A stretch of 64,000 nt of DNA from Corella eumyota (lineage: Eukaryota > Chordata > Ascidiacea > Phlebobranchia > Corellidae). Where the stretch lies: the NCBI GenBank assembly GCA_963082875.1, contig OY720098.1:20274001-20338000 (forward strand). The letters run 5' to 3'. Position numbers and translations under genes: made by a program. The first letter of the stretch is position 1, and every line of letters begins with the position of its first letter. The notes beneath the pieces were generated by a model that ran no database searches, was not told the origin of the DNA, and saw nothing but the letters and a program-made list of their open reading frames with translations. Positions 23,790 to 35,264 of the stretch are shown here, one piece after another.

Positions 23790-24080
23790 TCGAAATCCAT
23801 CTAGAAAGTACTAGAATTCCGATTTCGAAAGCAAAATTCCACGTCAACAGCCACTGCGCATGTGCAGTAGCTTACGTGTGTGTGTATGCACGGCGTCTTA
23901 AACTAAAAAAGCGCCGTTCTAGCTGTCAATCAAAATTTATTTCTTGGTTTAATTTTTATAATTTAGGCTAAAAACGAGCACGTGTTTTAACAGAGCGCTT
24001 TATGATGCAACAATCGGGTTGTTAAAGGAATGTCTCGTGGAAGCGCACTAATTAAGACGCGGCATTCCTTGCGCCTCGCT
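23790..24080 (-). promoter_or_regulatory. GC-richer promoter-like patch, possible minus-strand gene start
   Basis: This 290-bp patch is richer in G, C and CpG than its surroundings and contains CTGCGCATGTGCAG, close to an NRF-1 site, and several CACGT elements. On minus, a start codon (ATGGATTTCGAG) is followed at once by a perfect donor GTAAGT near 23790. A downstream stretch (about 23450-23515) ends in a donor-like CCAG/GTAATC and can encode VENELEQHLVVRILQTF, but I could not join it in phase to the ATG. A small or non-coding transcript is possible; the evidence is weak. Confidence 0.35.
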
Positions 24081-24706
24081 TAAAGAAAAATAAAAATTTC
24101 AAGTTTTAAACGCTTTGTAGCAGATGGTACTGTTGAAATAATTAGTCATTGTTTAAAATTCGCCATTTTTTTACTTAGTCAAAAGGTTTAAACTATTCTA
24201 TTCTTATTAAAAACGTCTTGATCTTTATCTTACGTTGCACACAAAATATTGCATATATAGCTTATACTTGTTATATATTTTTTAGTAATTTAGCTTCACG
24301 TGTTGTAATAAAAGGCCATTGTTATTTTGTGATTGCAAGTCACGTGATTAGGTCCTGCCCTACGTTTTCGGTCTACTTTATTTTTGAGCGAGTTAACTTT
24401 AATGTCAATTAAAACATTTTACTGTAGTATTTATTAGTTTGTTTAGTTATTACTAATATATTAAAGATTTTGTATAAAAAAGATTGTGGTTAAAATAAAA
24501 TTGATTGAAGTTGCATGCCTTACTTAACCCGATTTAAAAACAACATTACCTGTTTTAAATACTTATAATAAAGCGTAACAATTATACTGGCTCATTTAAA
24601 AAAAATCAGATTTTGTTATTTCAACAATTTATAAATACAAATAATAATTTTTTGTGTGTTTAAGCTATTCGTTAATATTAAGCATAAGAAAGAATAGTGT
24701 AGCATT

Positions 24707-24775
24707 GGTGCGGCTCGAACCCTAAACCTTTCGACTCGTAGTCCGCTGCAAATACCGTTATAGCACACTACCGGA
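24707..24775 (-). other. tRNA-like fragment (probable pseudo-tRNA or SINE head)
   Basis: On minus it has an A-box-like TGCTATAACGG and a B box GGGTTCGAGCC spaced as in a tRNA, and the outer ends TAGTGT and ACACTA can pair. The T stem and anticodon stem do not pair properly, so I do not call a functional tRNA. It differs from the main SINE family. Confidence 0.35.
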
Positions 24776-25179
24776 CTACTTTAAAAGCATCGCTTTTCGT
24801 AAAAATGCCGTTAATTTACAAACGCTAGATGATGCTCATGAGTAAGTTTAAATAATAGTAATTAAGCATTGTATTGTTTTAACTGATAATATGCGTATTA
24901 AAGAGAATAACCAAATTGTTTAACATGCTAATATCCGAAAAATTTTAGATCTATTTTTAAGTTGTTTTTTATGAATAAAATTTCCCGCTATGTTAAAAAA
25001 TATCAAGTTGCGAAACATAATACCACATTCTGTTTATTCATCATTGTAGAAGAATAGCATTTTAAATCTTATCATGATTTGTCATTATTCAAAAAAGTTT
25101 AACAAAAATTTAAATAAACAAAAATAACTATAACTTGTTTTGTTAAAAATATATATAAACCGTATATGTATTTTTATAC

Positions 25180-25350
25180 GTTTTTTTTTATTTGGAATTT
25201 CGTGCATCAATAAAAGTAAAGGAAATGTGTACAATATATATTACATAAATGCGACAGAAAAAAATCAATTTAATGATTTAAAACATGCCATAAAAAATAA
25301 TGTTTTTACAAAGATTTTATAGTATATTATGGCATGGTCACCAAACCCAG
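25180..25350 (+). mobile_element. Repeat family B copy (MITE- or SINE-like)
   Basis: CATCAATAAAAGTAAAGG, ATAAATGCGACAGAAAAAAA, TTTAATGATTTAAAACATGC and the constant end GGCATGGTCACCAAACCCAG. The family has no coding part; the shared right end is sharp, the left end is not. Confidence 0.8.
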
Positions 25351-25904
25351 AATACAAAAACAACTACAACTCACCTCTATATAAAAATTATTTTTAAATA
25401 AATTAGCTATAATAAATTAAACCATTTAATTTAATAGCCTGGCATTAGATAACTTAGTTAAAATTAACCAAAAGAGAAAGGGGTTTTGCATCATGCACAA
25501 TATTCTACGTGGACAAGTTAATTTTACTATAGCCTTAATACGTATGTTAAATGCGTCATATTATTTGATGATTTCATATTTTTGCTCAGCATTAATTAAG
25601 CCACGACATGCTACGTATTTTAGTTATAGCCTTAGGACACAAATGCCGAAGAGTCTAAAGTTCTACTGTCTTAGAAAGGTAATCTGATGCTTAATCACAT
25701 AAATAGAACAAAAGTTTTTAACCTTAGGCATGGTATAAGCATTTCTTGGAAAGATTTGATAAATTTTTGACATTTTAGCATTACCTAATAATTGGAAATT
25801 TTTAATGTGGAAAAGGGCAGTTTTAACTACATATGTTGAATTTGAATGCTCACCAAAAGTTATTTGTGCATTTTTAAGGCTCTACCCTTGTGTATTTTTT
25901 ATTT

Positions 25905-26080
25905 TTTTTTAGTTTTTCGCACATTGATAAAAGTAAATAATAAATACGATATACAATTAATATTACAACAATGCGACGGGAAAAAATGACAAAATCAATT
26001 TAATGATTTAAAACATGCGAAAAGTATTAATGTTTACACAAAGATTTTATAGTATATTATGGCATGGTCACCAAACCCAG
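25905..26080 (+). mobile_element. Repeat family B copy, near-consensus
   Basis: TTTTTCGCACATTGATAAAA, AATACGATATACAATTAATA, AACAATGCGACGGGAAAAAA, AATTTAATGATTTAAAACAT and GGCATGGTCACCAAACCCAG. It agrees closely with copies at 28818, 34458 and 39492. Confidence 0.85.
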
Positions 26081-26887
26081 TATTTTATTATTTTATTTAA
26101 AGAAGTTTTTTATTTAAAACATGTATAAAATGAATAAGCATAAGTTATTTCTGCATCAATTGCTAAATGTGTATTAGCGTAAAACCAAAAATGTTAATTT
26201 GGAAAACATTAGTTTTAATTATCTAGGAATTTTGTTTAAGTTTATCTTTCAAATTTCAACCCATAACTACATTAGATACGGTTATGTAACCAAGTGTAAA
26301 AAAAACACCCAGAATAAGTTTCACAAAAATTTAACAAATAGACTATTATTATCAGTAAAATATTTATAATAAAGATTGACAAGCTTTTTAGCCTAAAAAA
26401 AAACATCAAAAAAAATCTTTTTTGGAAAATAAAAATTAAAAAAAAACGCAAATTTTGGGAATAATGGAAAATGAAAGAAAATTTAATAATTAAAATATTT
26501 TTTTTAATTTTCTTGGTTTTTCTTATTTTTATGCGTTATACACATCGTGGTTAAAAAGTAAGTTGTCTAGCATTTGTCTAGACCGTTCTAAGTCACCAAA
26601 AATTTTATTTTATTTAAAGAACATTTAAAAATACCGAAATCGCATTAAAACCTTAGCATTCCCGATCCGGTACGAAACTGTTTTTAAACAAAAGTTTCGA
26701 CCACTTTCCGCCTGAAGTAGTTTTTGAATTTAAGATGAAACCATAAAATTCCACGAAGGGTATTTTTAATGTTCAAGATAAATTACATAACCAATATAAT
26801 ACGTAGGCTTAAATTTAGTTTAAATTTTCTTTTTTTTAGTTTTTGTTTAAATGTTGTTTGTTGAAACAAAAATTACATATTTTCAAA

Positions 26888-26936
26888 GTTACGTAACATC
26901 TTTGTTTTCATCATAATATAATTAACATTACGTAAC
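26888..26936. promoter_or_regulatory. Pair of TTACGTAAC sites (PAR-bZIP/E4BP4-like)
   Basis: Palindromic TTACGTAAC occurs at 26889-26897 and 26928-26936, about 600 bp upstream of the plus-strand secreted-peptide gene. This is the known core for PAR-bZIP and E4BP4/NFIL3 factors; a role here is inference. Confidence 0.35.
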
Positions 26937-27127
26937 AAAATGTGCAAACACAACAATTTAGTATTTAAAATCAAGTAGTTATCGTTATTACAAGATTTTA
27001 CAATCTTTTTTGCGCAATATCCCCCATTTAAAACGTTGTAAACATTGCCCAGAGTAAACAAAACGTGATATAGAACATTCGAAAACCCATGAAACACGTG
27101 GGTGAACTATTTTAACCCCAACGTGCG

Positions 27128-27136
27128 GTATAAAAC
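27128..27136 (+). promoter_or_regulatory. TATA-like element upstream of the plus-strand secreted-peptide gene
   Basis: GGTATAAAACCCC stands 400 bp upstream of the start codon at 27536. The minus-strand paralogue has a TATAAATA element 293 bp upstream of its start, but transcript starts are not visible in sequence. Confidence 0.35.
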
Positions 27137-27535
27137 CCCTCTATAAACAACAATTAATTCACCCATGAGTAAGCAAAAGCCCCGTTTAACCCATTATGTA
27201 TACAACCTAGCCGTAAAAAATAAAGTAATTTCATCCAAAGTGAGAAAATATTTTTTACAGGTCAGTAGGTCGTGTAATTATAAAAATAAACTTGTCATTA
27301 TCTTGAAGTTATTTTTGAAGGAATGTTAAAATGTTTTTTGTATGCCACCTATTTAAAGATTTTTAGGTGATTTTTAGTCTTATCCCACAGCCTTATAACT
27401 TAATGCGTCAACAACGAGAAAATTCTTTACAAAACCGCCGAAAAAAGAAGAAGGTTTGGGCCTTATTTAGCGGGTTTAATCGAACCGAAATCATTCATTT
27501 ACAATTTACGATATCGACGATACAAAAGAAAAAAT

Positions 27536-28266
27536 ATGAAGTTGTGTGTAATATTAATCTTGCTTGTTTTATTAACTTCAACTTTTGCCCGAAAAAGAAA
27601 AGGTTCTACTTTAGTCATCCGCAGAGGGGCGCACGTGGGAAGGTAAATTTTATAATTTTTTTGTTAAATTGAAATTAAAATACTTATTAAGTTATCAATT
27701 AAAAAATTCTAATTTTAAGTTATTTAACCACCATATAAGCCAAGTATTTTGTATTAACAGAGTAACCCAAGCACGGAAGCATAATGGAAGATGTGGTTTA
27801 TTGCTTGGTATGGCTTGTAGTTCGTTGAAAAAAACTTGCCAACCCTCGATCATGAAACGAAGTATCAGCGATTCTCAACAAGGTACAATTAGATCAATTT
27901 ATGCCTCATTTTTACCACTAATATAGACTGTAAAATGCCATTACTTAAACAAAAAAACAGCTGTAAAAAGCTCAATTATATGTAAACGCTTTTAAGCAGT
28001 AGTTTTATTTTATATGCTATAATAGTTTCACCTTTCGATATACAAATAAACTCAAAATCCAATCTTAAAATCCTTATTTTATTTATTATTTAAAAATTTA
28101 AAAATTTCTAACTTTTGTTTTTTTATTATTAGAATCAAACAACAAAATGAGTTTAAAACTGAAACGTCGACGGAATCGAAGATCTAGAAGAAAACAAAAT
28201 TTTATGAAGTTGCGACGACGCCACACCGTGGTGACGTGTCAAGTTTGCAAACACAGATGTTGGTGA
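27536..28266 (+). CDS. Small secreted basic cysteine protein, candidate CART-like precursor (copy A)
   Basis: Three exons, 27536-27642, 27761-27882 and 28133-28266, encode 120 aa. A signal peptide (MKLCVILILLVLLTSTFA) is followed by RKRKGS, then VIRRGAHVGR at the exon 1/2 border, then C-x7-C-x6-C in exon 2, a dibasic MKR, and exon 3 with a very arginine/lysine-rich stretch ending in CQVCKHRCW and a stop. The block RRGAHVGR plus three spaced cysteines resembles the RKGARIGK...C-x5-C-x6-C core of CART neuropeptides, but the first three CART cysteines are absent and a basic three-cysteine tail is added. The role is inferred only: a secreted peptide hormone or a cationic defence peptide. The paralogue at 32625-33275 has the same exon sizes for exons 1 and 2 and lies tail-to-tail. 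Confident as a gene; tentative as CART. Confidence 0.85.
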
Positions 28267-28817
28267 TGTCATAACACAGATGTTAGTGACGTCATAAATA
28301 GTTTGCGCACTCTGTTTTGTATAGTCATCATGACTTTGTATTTGTGATATACATTCTTTGATAACGTCACATTTAATTGCTTATGACGTCATAAGAAATC
28401 ACGGCGTCTAAAAAAAGTGTTTTGACGCTTCGTGTCACGTGGTTTTTACGCGCGAAAAGTATTATGGTTGGCGGGAAAAAAAGCCATTAAAAATTTACCT
28501 CAATTGTTGTTTTTATTTATTAAATCTTTATTTGACATTTTATTTATTTGTTTTTATTAATTTTGTACTAATAAAATCAAAAACTTACTGAAAAATTGTC
28601 AAAATTCTTTGACCATGTTTAAGAAATGTCAGACAAGAATTGAACGTGAACTTTAAAATAACAACGTATATTAAAATCTAAGATATTTAGGTTTTACTGA
28701 GAAAACTCGTGCTTACAATAAGCTCCAGGCTTTGTTGAATATAATAAAGTATTGTTAAAGGTTTTAAGTTCTATGCTAGACTTTTACCATGTACCAAATA
28801 CAATAATTTATTTTTTA

Positions 28818-28991
28818 TTTTGATTTTTCGCACATTGTTAAAAGTAAATAACAAATACGATATACAATTAATATTACAACAATGCGACGGGAAAAAATGA
28901 CAAAATCAATTTAATGATTTAAAACATGCCAAAAGTATTAATGTTTAAAGAAAGATTTAATAGTATATCATGGCATGGTCACCAAACCCAG
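28818..28991 (+). mobile_element. Repeat family B copy, near-consensus
   Basis: TTTTTCGCACATTGTTAAAA, AATACGATATACAATTAATA, ATTTAATGATTTAAAACATG and GGCATGGTCACCAAACCCAG. Confidence 0.85.
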
Positions 28992-30619
28992 TAAAATGAC
29001 CATACCCGCTTTTAAAACCACACATTTCACATATTTTAAGTTAAACAATTATTAAAGTCAAATAGTTTAGGTTTCACGCTAATTAATAAACTAAAAAAAT
29101 AATTTACTTTTAAATTTTAAATATTTTTGACCACATTGTGTAAATTCTTTTACAGAATTCTTGCACAAATGCGATAACTTTTACATTTTTAAAATAAAAA
29201 AAAGTCAAATGTTGAGGGTTTACGCCAGTTATTAAAGCTGTAAATATTGATATACTCTTTGAAATTTAAATTATCATATACATATGTTAAATTCTATTAT
29301 AATATATTTTTACAAATTGGCAAATTAAAGAATTGCTGTTTTAGTAGAAAAAACAAGATGTTTAAAAACGCAATTTTTAGCAATCTAACAACATTTTTTA
29401 TTGACCCTCTTTTACCCTGACCTTTTTACAAAAAATGACCTTCAATTTAAAAAAAAAATTTAGCCAAAATTTCAGTAAAATTTTATAATTTTTTGTTTAT
29501 TAAGAATGTTCATTTGGCTATGGTTTAGCTGATTTAAATACAATGCAATATTGTTTAAACAACTACAGCGAAAAGGATAAATGTTAAGCATGTTTCAAAC
29601 CACAAAATCGATTCCATCTTGCACTCATTTTGCCCTAACGTATTGTTTATTGCATACATCTGCACAGCCTATATGAAATGCCTTAGGTGATTCCGAATAC
29701 GCGGGTGTGTCAAATTAATAGCAACGTCATTGCCAGACCAAGACTATGTGGTATATCTTGTGAAGGTTACTTGTACGAAGACACAATATACCGGTGCTTA
29801 ATAGGATTGTGGTTTTATAGAAATTCTTTGAGCAAGGTTGTAACATCTCCGATTGTAATTAACCTAGGTTTAATAAGTTCAAATTTCTTACCTTTTTAAG
29901 GTGTTTTTTACAATTTTTTAAACAAATATAAAAATTTTTCGTAAGTAAATGTGGCTAAAAAATTCCAAAATTTGAAAATTCGAATATTTTTATTATCTAT
30001 GGTTGATCTTTTTTATAGACAAAGATCTTATATCTTATTTAAACATTTTCTTAAACTAAACGTAAATCAACTTTAAGGGCTTCATAAAAAATATTATCAC
30101 GTAATAATGATGTATTGTGACGTGGTCAAACAGTTTTATCATAGTACGACAAAGGTAATAATAGAGGAAGGAATGCGAACGAATAAACAGTTCGAGCCAC
30201 TTTGGAATATTTGAAAACAAAATTATTGAAGCCTTTGATTTTATGAACTTCGAAATTAAACAAAATAAGTGATAGAGTATTGAAAACATCACCAAATTCT
30301 TATAATACAAGTTGAGTATTTCTTTGTAGCCTATGCAGTTACGAAAAAAAAACATTAAAAAAATGTAAACTTTATAGAGAGAAAAAATTCCTTTTTTATA
30401 GAAAAACAAAATATTTTTATATCAGGAATATTTTTAATAACTTGGTACTATAAGGTACTTAAACTTGACGTCAAGATGTTTATCTAAAATGATTTATAAT
30501 CCGTTTTCTAAGGTTAAATATTCGTGTAATAAAAATAGATAAAACTTTATCTTGAATAACTAAAATATGATATTACTATGTTACTACGTACCCAATTATG
30601 TAAACGTATATTATCAATA

Positions 30620-30812
30620 TATAATAGAGGTTAGTGGACCTATTTATATATATATATATATTAAAGGCCTGCAAAATTCAAAAAACTGCCACTTGTGGTG
30701 TGCAGGTAAATTATCATGGACAAATATTAGTTAAGAGTTGCAACCATATTAAGACAATTAAAATCCAGGCCGTAGATAAGGCTTCTGACTAGTATATATA
30801 TATATATGTAAA
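30620..30812. mobile_element. MITE-like repeat family C copy, longest in window
   Basis: Flanked by AT runs; contains GGCCTGCAAAATTCAAAAAA, CACTTGTGGTGTGCAGGTAA, GACAAATATTAGTTAAGAGT, CAACCATATTAAGACAATTA and AATCCAGGCCGTAG, ending GACTAGTATATATA. No coding capacity. Confidence 0.7.
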
Positions 30813-32624
30813 TTTAATATATAGCTTAAATAAACACTTTATGCTATTTTAAATCACAAAAACAAATTTTTATATTCTTTTTAGATGCCTATGAATAAAA
30901 AAGATTTTTTTTATTTGCCATTGTTGCGTTCGTAGTAGAAACTATTACGTCATAATCGAAAACGACGCAGTAACAGCGAATTTTGGAAAACTTTTAACCA
31001 CGATTTTTATTGTTCTAAGGATTATGACGTCATATTCACAAGTTATATTTAAATTAAATGAGTCACAAAAAAATTGAATTTTTTTTTTAAACCACCGCAT
31101 TTGTTTTGGTTTATGACGTCATAAGTAATGCGAAAGTGAATCGCAGGAAAAATTCGGGAAATTCTGTTTTGTTAAAATTGCGAAACTTATTCAAATTTAT
31201 TTTCCTATTTGTCATTATTAACTCAATAAAACAAATCCATAAAAACTATTATGAAATTTTTTTTCATTTTTAACCGGAAAACTAAAATATAAATTATGTG
31301 AACCGTAAAAACCACTTTACAAATATAAATACAAAACAAAATCCCTAATTATATTCATAAATTCACCCATAAACTATAAATTAGAAATATAAAACCCATT
31401 TAATCCCTGTGAAAGTCAATATTTTGTTTTAAAAAATAGTAAAATATATGAACCAGAAACCTACAACTTGTGTGGCCTTTGTATTTATTTTCGTTTTGGA
31501 TTTAAATACCACATTCCGATATAGCGGTTCCTACTGTCCTTAAAATATTTAATCATCAAATATATATTTATAATTTACCTGTTTAATTATAATTATTTAT
31601 AAATTTGTTTAATTATAGGGCTAACAACCTAAAAATAATTTGTTTTTTTAAGCGAGTTCACATTTTTTGTCGTTAAAATTAGAATTTATTTTCTCTTTTA
31701 TATGTTTTTGTATCCAAATCTTAAATATCTATGGATTTTTTTATTGATATTTAATAAAAGTGTGTTACCAAAAAATAGCACAATTTAAAACCTAAATTGA
31801 ATTATCTTGTAAAAAAATTTAAAAAAATGGATAACTGCATGAAGGAATGTAAATTTAGAAGCGTCTCATGTTATAATAATAATCCTTTAAGTTCGTGATA
31901 TTATGACCACAACAACTTGGCATATTTTCGTTTACCGAATCGTGGTTAAAAAGGTTTAAATTGTAACTCGAAATCTTATTAAAAGATTTGAATCTGATAC
32001 CGGAATTAAGTTAATTGTAATGCTAGCATTGGTTGTAAAGGATCTTAAACTATAAGCTTTAGTATATACTGTATATATACCAATTGTAATACATCACTTA
32101 AGCATATTTTTAAATGTCAATTTTAACATTGAATTTAACATGAATATGAGGAATTTATATAAAATTTGAAACAGCCTAAGGTAGTTTTAATAAAACCGAC
32201 ATCAAGTTGTACAAATTCTGCTAAACTATAGATTGCAGTTTGCAAATCACATTACTATAAAAACAACTTAACTTAAATGCTGACTAAATATTTATTTAAG
32301 TTTTGTTTAATTTAGATTATTCTTTTGTTTATTAGATTCTCTTATTTAAGTTAATAATAAACTTAATGACATGAATATTTGTTAAAAACAACAACAATTT
32401 GACACTTTAATAATTTATTTTTTGCACAAAATAAGTAAAAAACATAATAAATAAAAAACAAAAATGAAAAATTGAAGAATTATTTTGTTATTCTTTTTCC
32501 CGCCAAATTATTCGGGTTTAGGCGCGAAAACAACTGAGGTATAAAGTTCAACTTGGCGCATCTTTCAATATCTGACATCATAATCAAACTGGAAAACATA
32601 GAGTCACGTGATAATATTATGACG

Positions 32625-33275
32625 TCACCAACATTTTCGTTTGCAAAATTGACACGTGACCTTGGCGTAGCGTCGTCGTTTTTTGGTCTTTTTTTGCTTG
32701 CGCCTCAAGCGACGTTTTTTTCGTCTCTCTTTGCGTTTTTTAGCTTTGTCTGTTTCTGCAAAATTAAGAAAAAATTGTTTAAGAAAAAAAAAAAAAGTTA
32801 TTAATATATTGCTATATCAAAAATATAAAGCTTCCTAAAATGTAATTCATAATTACAGCTATTACTCAAGATAAGCGAGGCATATTACTGTCTAAATTAG
32901 TGGTAAAAATGAGGCATAAATTGATGTAATTGTACCTTGTTGAGAATCGCTGATACTTCGTTTCATGATCGAGGGTTGGCAAGTTTTTTTCAACGAACTA
33001 CAAGCCATACCAAGCAATAAACCACATCTTCCATTATGCTTGCGGGCCTGGGTTACTCTGTTAATACAAAATACTTGGCTTAAATGGTAGTTAAATAACT
33101 TAAAATTAGAAATTTGTAATACAGTTATAGTAATTAAAAAATTAAATGTCTGATGAACTTAAATTTACCTCCCCACGAGCGCCCCTTTGCGGATGATCAA
33201 AGAAGACCCACTTCTTCTGCGAGCATATGTTAAAGATAATAAGGCGAGCAAGATCAAAAAAATATACAACTTCAT
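32625..33275 (-). CDS. Small secreted basic cysteine protein, candidate CART-like precursor (copy B)
   Basis: Exons 33275-33169, 33057-32936 and 32755-32625 encode 119 aa. Exons 1 and 2 have exactly the lengths of copy A (107 and 122 bp). Signal peptide MKLYIFLILLALLSLTYA, then RRRSGS and IIRKGALVGR, which is even closer than copy A to CART's VRKGARIGK. Exon 2 encodes the same 40-odd residues as copy A, including C-x7-C-x6-C and a dibasic MKR. Exon 3 is a lysine/arginine-rich run ending CQFCKRKCW. Exon 2 and at least 40-50 bp of intron on each side are nearly identical to copy A, with three synonymous changes in the exon, whereas exons 1 and 3 differ clearly. Gene conversion or selection on exon 2 could explain this; matching introns favour conversion. 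Confidence 0.85.
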
Positions 33276-33567
33276 TTTTCTTGAAATCTTTTTAAACAAA
33301 TTTTAAGTATTTTTTCTTAAATCCAACAGGCTTTCTTCATATATAATTCAACAGTCTTCTTATGTAATTCTAATACAATCCCTTTATAAAAGTTTTTTTA
33401 AAATGATAAAATTCAACTTGATATTCCTGTTTCTTCGTGGATTTAAATTACATTTCTTCAGGCAAATACTTAAATATAAACCACCCACTCTCTCTTTTTC
33501 AACCCTTTTTCTTTAATCTCTTTATAAGCACCTGCATAATTTACACGTGACTACACCAAACGAGCCT

Positions 33568-33575
33568 TATTTATA
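33568..33575 (-). promoter_or_regulatory. TATA-like element upstream of copy B
   Basis: On minus GCTATAAATAAGGC lies 293 bp upstream of the start codon. Further upstream (33636-33690) are TGACGTCA and related CRE-like half sites. Confidence 0.4.
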
Positions 33576-34457
33576 GCAACTTCAAACAACAATTTAATAA
33601 TTCTAAAAATTAATCTCTTAACGATGTTATCTACTGGCGACGTCGAAAAACGCGTGACGTCATCACACCGATGACGTGTCGTGTTTGTTGTTGGCATAGT
33701 TACTATTTTTAAATTGAATTTTTTTAGAAAATTGTAGCATTCATTTGCTTTAGTTAAATATTTGTGTTTTTGTATAGAATTTGTGTCTTATATAATATAA
33801 ATCAAAAAACCAAATATTAAACTAGGTTTGGTTGGAATTTTAAACACAAAAACCTTTATAATTGCTGTTGTTGTGTTTTTGTATGTTTATTGATCCCTAT
33901 CCATCAATTTAAATAAAGTTTCGCTCAAATTCCTATAGTCAAGTGAGCGTGTATCTCGAAATCCTAATAAACTCTAGAATTCGTCGAACAAAATGTTGAC
34001 ATAGTCTTTGTTATCTTGTGGTTTATAAGATACTTAAGCGTAGGTTTGTTTGAAATTCCGTCAATTTTTCAAGGTAAAATGACTAATATATTGGTTATGC
34101 GGTCATAACAAGGTTAAATAATGTTTTAAATAATTTACTGTCAAAATACCGATAACCGAATAAACATTTGACCGAAAATTGTGTTTTTAAAAATGCAATT
34201 TGACCGAAAACTGGAGATTTCTATTGCCTTTAATCTTTTACAAAAAATGTTAATCCAAATTTCGGTGAACCGTCCGTTTTCGAGAAAAGGTCAATTCGGT
34301 AAAATGGGTGCATGCCGTTCTAACGTTGAGTTAGTTTTATAAAACCAATTTTTCGGGCAAAAACAAAAATAACATAACATTTTTGTTTAATGTTGATTGT
34401 TACTGTATATGGAACCTATGTAAAATAACAATTAATAAACTTATTATTGAATTAACT

Positions 34458-34625
34458 CTGAGTTTGGTGACCATGCCATAATATACTTAAAATCTCTATG
34501 TAAACATTAATACTTTTGGCATGTTTTAAATCATTAAATTAATTTTGTCATTTTTTCCCGTCGCATTGTTGTAATATTAATTGTATATCGTATTTATTAT
34601 TTACTTTTATCAATGTGCGAAAAAC
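34458..34625 (-). mobile_element. Repeat family B copy, near-consensus
   Basis: Reverse strand: CTGAGTTTGGTGACCATGCC, TTTAAATCATTAAATTAATT, TTTTTCCCGTCGCATTGTTG, TTTATCAATGTGCGAAAAAC. Confidence 0.85.
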
Positions 34626-34978
34626 CCCAAAAAAAACTTTTAAAATAAATACATAACATAAAATCTTGATAAAAATAACGTTTTTATATTATTCTTAGTT
34701 AAAGATAATTTCTCTTTAAACAGGTAAACCAATATTATATCGTAGGACGTGGAATTAAATATCATTTTATACGGATAATAAAAGTTTTATATCACGATTT
34801 TAAAATAAAACTTTTTTAATAATTTCTCCAAGATCTTGGTTTCCTTATTATAGTTTATATCGGAAGTACAAGTGCTTGATTTGGTCAAAAATCGTGAAAA
34901 GTCGTCACATAGGTTTAACAAACATTTTTATTTAAAATCTAAATATTTATAATTTCTGTTTTTATTTACTGAATTTTT

Positions 34979-35264
34979 TGTATATATCTTTATCCTTGAT
35001 GTGGGAAAGTCGAATGTGCGACTTAAACATAGAGTAACATTAGTTACTCCGACCCAGTCTCGAGTTGCCTGTGGCAGTTTGGGATATTATAGAGATTATA
35101 ATTGCCCGATAATTATGCTGCTGATTAAGTGCTGGCTCAGCAGGAGTTCATACCGTTTATAGCGCCTCACTCAAGGGCACTACAGCATGAGATCAGTGGG
35201 GATTGAACCCACGACCTCATGTGTGGTATAACATGTGTGGTGTCACCACTACACTACGCTGCCG
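34979..35264 (-). mobile_element. tRNA-derived SINE, near-consensus full-length copy
   Basis: Reverse strand: TATCTTTATCCTTGATGTGG, GACCCAGTCTCGAGTTGCC, GATAATTATGCTGCTGATTA, GGGGATTGAACCCACGACC (B box) and CCACTACACTACGCTGCCGG (A box). Good reference copy together with 6327. Confidence 0.9.

Larger units (their letters stand above)
24081..27127. other. Gene-poor AT-rich region with scattered repeats
   Basis: Apart from one tRNA-like fragment, two family-B repeats and two TTACGTAAC sites (listed separately) I see no gene. Open frames here (for example 25493-25687 and 26873-27097) have no start context, splice logic or recognisable protein. Confidence 0.55.
28267..32624. other. Spacer between the two convergent secreted-peptide genes
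   Basis: It holds several TGACGTCA sites (28290, 28384, 31024, 31113), one family-B and one family-C repeat, and AT runs near 30640 and 30795. Both flanks carry a GGCGGGAAAA-type and GGCGCGAAAA-type sequence 3' of each gene, suggesting that the duplicated segment included 3' flank. No further gene is supported. Confidence 0.5.

Noticed and set aside
24707-24775. Functional tRNA gene
   Set aside because: A and B boxes are present but the T and anticodon stems do not pair; kept only as a tRNA-like fragment.
29687-29899. 70-codon plus-strand frame with CGISCEGYLYEDTIYRC
   Set aside because: The cysteine pattern drew attention next to the secreted-peptide genes, but there is no signal peptide, no exon structure and no paralogue.
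30056-30409. 117-codon minus-strand frame, hydrophobic and Phe/Tyr/Ile-rich
   Set aside because: Composition is that of translated AT-rich DNA; one frame of this length is expected by chance in 64 kb, and no homologous pattern or splice context is seen.
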